Below, piece after piece: positions 62,341 to 64,000 of a stretch of DNA of 64,000 nt. Source of the DNA: Bin127 sp965203505 (GTDB taxonomy: Bacteria > Chloroflexota > Dehalococcoidia > Lucifugimonadales > Lucifugimonadaceae); NCBI GenBank assembly GCA_965203505.1, contig OZ241880.1, forward strand, positions 1,364,001 through 1,428,000, in the 5' to 3' direction. A program made the translations under genes and the position numbers. Numbering within the stretch: position 1 is the first letter of the stretch; each line of letters begins with the position of its first letter. The notes beneath the pieces were generated by a model. The model was not told where the DNA came from. It saw only the letters and a list, made by a program, of their open reading frames with translations, and ran no database searches.

Positions 62341-64000
62341 TAGGCGCTTCGACTTCGTCCGGGTTAGGTTTGTCATCGGCAAATCGATTGAACCCAGATA
62401 TCCCCGCATAGAAAAATCCGAACACGATCGCGGCGTATCCGATCACCGCAAACCAGTAAGTCCACAACCAGTTTCGTGTCTGTAACCCGTGTGAAATGTA
62501 GGTCTGGTCTGCCGTCGGGTCTACGATCACGGCCAACGTGTCGTCGATAAACAGCAGATTAGCCGGGAATCGGTAGTGGAACGCCGCGAGCAATCCCGCG
62601 GTCAGCAATACGCAAGGCACGACGAAGGTAGCCCACTTCGCCAGCGCCTCGACATTCGGGATCGCATTGTCGAATCGGAATGATGGTTTTGCGATCGCTA
62701 TCGCCAAATAACCGATCCCCAAAGCGACTGCGAAGTCTCGGACGATGGTGACGGCCCTTGAGATTGCCAATCCTTGGTCTGAGAGCGCGAGATTGACAGG
62801 ATCGAACCACCGCGAAACCGCTAGCAACCACCCATGGTAACCAAACGTCATTGTCAGTCCGATCAAAGCGACCAGCGCGACGAAGGTCCCAACCATCCTC
62901 CTAATCGCGTTCGAGGATGCCGACGATACGGTCCACAATGCGGCGGAAACGATACACCCGACTAATCCGAGCGTCACCACCTGCGCCGCGAATCGCAGAG
63001 CGAAGTCAAACGTAAGTCGATGAGTCGGGGCGTTGCGATGCTGGAAATATAGGTCCAAGCAACGTTGACCTGCGTCAATATGGAGCTGTTCCGGTGGCAC
63101 TGACCTCAAGATGTTGAGCCTTGAACTCAGCTCATTGGCGCATGCAATAGCCTCTAGTCTTCCTTGCACGGATCGTGCCAACCCGCTTTGGTAATCGCCT
63201 GTCCAATCTTGTGCCAGTTCTCTAACGATTGGCACCGCCTCGGCAACCGCAAAACGCGTGATCGCAATCGCCACTACGACCCCGGTGATGGCTAGGAGCC
63301 ATCGACGCCTTCTCGCACTCGCAGCGGCGTCGATTGAAATTCCCCTCGAGGGAGTGGGCATCGAAGTCGATTTGAACCTGCCCAGTATGCGATGGACAAC
63401 CCACCACGTCGCTAAAGACACGAACGAGATCGGAACCAAAACCATCGGCACGAGCGGACTAAGCATGCCAACGTGCTCGAAAAGGTAGTCAGGTTCGAAA
63501 TTCCACGTGATCCCGGCGTTTTGGACGGATGTCGTTCCAGATCGAAAGAAAACTAACGCGGCGCTAGACAATGCGGCTAGTACGATCCACGGCGCCAGGG
63601 AGACTAGCTGCACTCGAAGTTGCCGACAAAAACCGTGGTTGGAGTTTTCGCTATCGACGGTTGAAAACCAAGAGGCTCGACACGTGTCGTCGAATCGATA
63701 GGCGATCGCGACGATGGCAAGAGTTATCACAGCAGCGGCGCTGGAAAGTGCAACAAACGCTGACCACGCCTCGTCATTGCCGCCCCCAGCGCCAGAATGG
63801 ATCACGCCGAAAACGTACAGCGTAAGTGGTTCGGAGAGTAAGAAGATACCGAACGGAACGAGACTCACGCTCGCGATCAGGTAGGCAATCAACCGGCCTC
63901 TTCGACGCCAACCATTGATCACCGCACCTACGACTGCCCCTAAGACCACGCCGACTAAGACGCTTGGGGCGACTACCCACAACGATGTTCGGGCTCCGTG
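62300..64000 (-). CDS. Permease-derived fusion membrane protein (5' partial)
   Basis: The frame is open to the window end, and its first visible codons (HGARTSLWVV) match the permease motif HGARDSLSLV of the gene at 61233, so the start lies beyond the window. The first ~200 residues correspond to the DppC-like domain and continue without a stop into a region matching the 408-codon gene (FQHRNAPTH, TIVRDFAVAL, RNWLWTYWFAV). About ten or more membrane spans are visible. It is the uninterrupted version of the split paralogue. The last ~13 residues overlap the sulfatase remnant antisense. Confidence 0.65.
   Translation of the reverse strand, partial: HGARTSLWVVAPSVLVGVVLGAVVGAVINGWRRRGRLIAYLIASVSLVPFGIFLLSEPLTLYVFGVIHSGAGGGNDEAWSAFVALSSAAAVITLAIVAIAYRFDDTCRASWFSTVDSENSNHGFCRQLRVQLVSLAPWIVLAALSSAALVFFRSGTTSVQNAGITWNFEPDYLFEHVGMLSPLVPMVLVPISFVSLATWWVVHRILGRFKSTSMPTPSRGISIDAAASARRRRWLLAITGVVVAIAITRFAVAEAVPIVRELAQDWTGDYQSGLARSVQGRLEAIACANELSSRLNILRSVPPEQLHIDAGQRCLDLYFQHRNAPTHRLTFDFALRFAAQVVTLGLVGCIVSAALWTVSSASSNAIRRMVGTFVALVALIGLTMTFGYHGWLLAVSRWFDPVNLALSDQGLAISRAVTIVRDFAVALGIGYLAIAIAKPSFRFDNAIPNVEALAKWATFVVPCVLLTAGLLAAFHYRFPANLLFIDDTLAVIVDPTADQTYISHGLQTRNWLWTYWFAVIGYAAIVFGFFYAGISGFNRFADDKPNPDEVEAPISPDSPSRDADPI

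Noticed and set aside
62220..62411. Small rightward open frame after the split permease gene
   Set aside because: It is an out-of-frame reading of the decayed sulfatase end; the homologous frame is the one with the deletion and TAG.

Overview
The window (64 kb, moderately GC-rich) reads as a bacterial chromosome segment, most likely Chloroflexota of the SAR202/Dehalococcoidia type. This is an inference. It rests on two enolase-superfamily enzymes, xylose-isomerase-like TIM barrels, a DmdA-like/dimethylglycine-dehydrogenase-like demethylation cluster, a choline-sulfatase-like enzyme, and a solute-binding lipoprotein with a Lys/Glu/Val linker of the kind common in Chloroflexota. No rRNA, phage, insertion sequence or CRISPR array was seen. 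TTG and GTG starts with good Shine-Dalgarno sites are frequent.

Layout. 0-5.5 kb: secreted metalloprotease (5' end outside the window), a dehydratase-type enolase-superfamily enzyme, a HigBA toxin-antitoxin pair and a sugar isomerase-like protein. 5.5-17.1 kb: mostly housekeeping genes (Xer recombinase, lgt, recJ-fabF, mtaB, pepA), with a PIN-domain pair and an apparent metallo-beta-lactamase-fold pseudoenzyme preceded by a 66-residue ORF. 17.1-25 kb: NicO-type metal transporter, tRNA-Arg and tRNA-His, a second enolase-superfamily protein lacking a metal ligand, a membrane-protein gene broken by a 229-bp tandem repeat, a CAP-domain lipoprotein, corA, a nuclease-like gene and an RraA-type aldolase. 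25-30.3 kb: repeat-rich spacers around a regulator/membrane-protein pair, a SulP transporter and a peroxiredoxin-like gene whose catalytic Cys codon is an in-frame TGA (probable selenoprotein). 30.3-45 kb: dxs, then a leftward cluster pncB, dimethylglycine-dehydrogenase-like, DmdA-like and hyi, then a hydroxyacid-oxoacid transhydrogenase and a 1536-residue Lhr helicase. 45-52 kb: AIM24-like protein, a Fic protein with a striking 7-copy operator-like array, a Gfo/Idh/MocA oxidoreductase, a nicotinamidase-like hydrolase and a CRTAC1-like lipoprotein. 52-60 kb: a complete peptide/nickel-type ABC importer followed by a sulfatase. 60-64 kb: two paralogous leftward permease-derived membrane proteins, one interrupted by an in-frame TAG, with a decayed copy of the sulfatase 3' end between them.

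How the genes work together. The catabolic genes look geared to demethylation, dehydration and desulfation of small organic compounds: an importer and a sulfatase in one operon, a flavin demethylase with a folate-dependent partner and a hydroxypyruvate isomerase in another, and scattered sugar-acid enzymes. pncB and the nicotinamidase-like gene could supply NAD salvage. The observations most worth following are the selenocysteine candidate at 28.0 kb, the Fic operator array at 47.0 kb, the inactive-looking MBL-fold operon at 13.3-14.6 kb, and the duplicated permease/sulfatase junctions at 60-62.3 kb.
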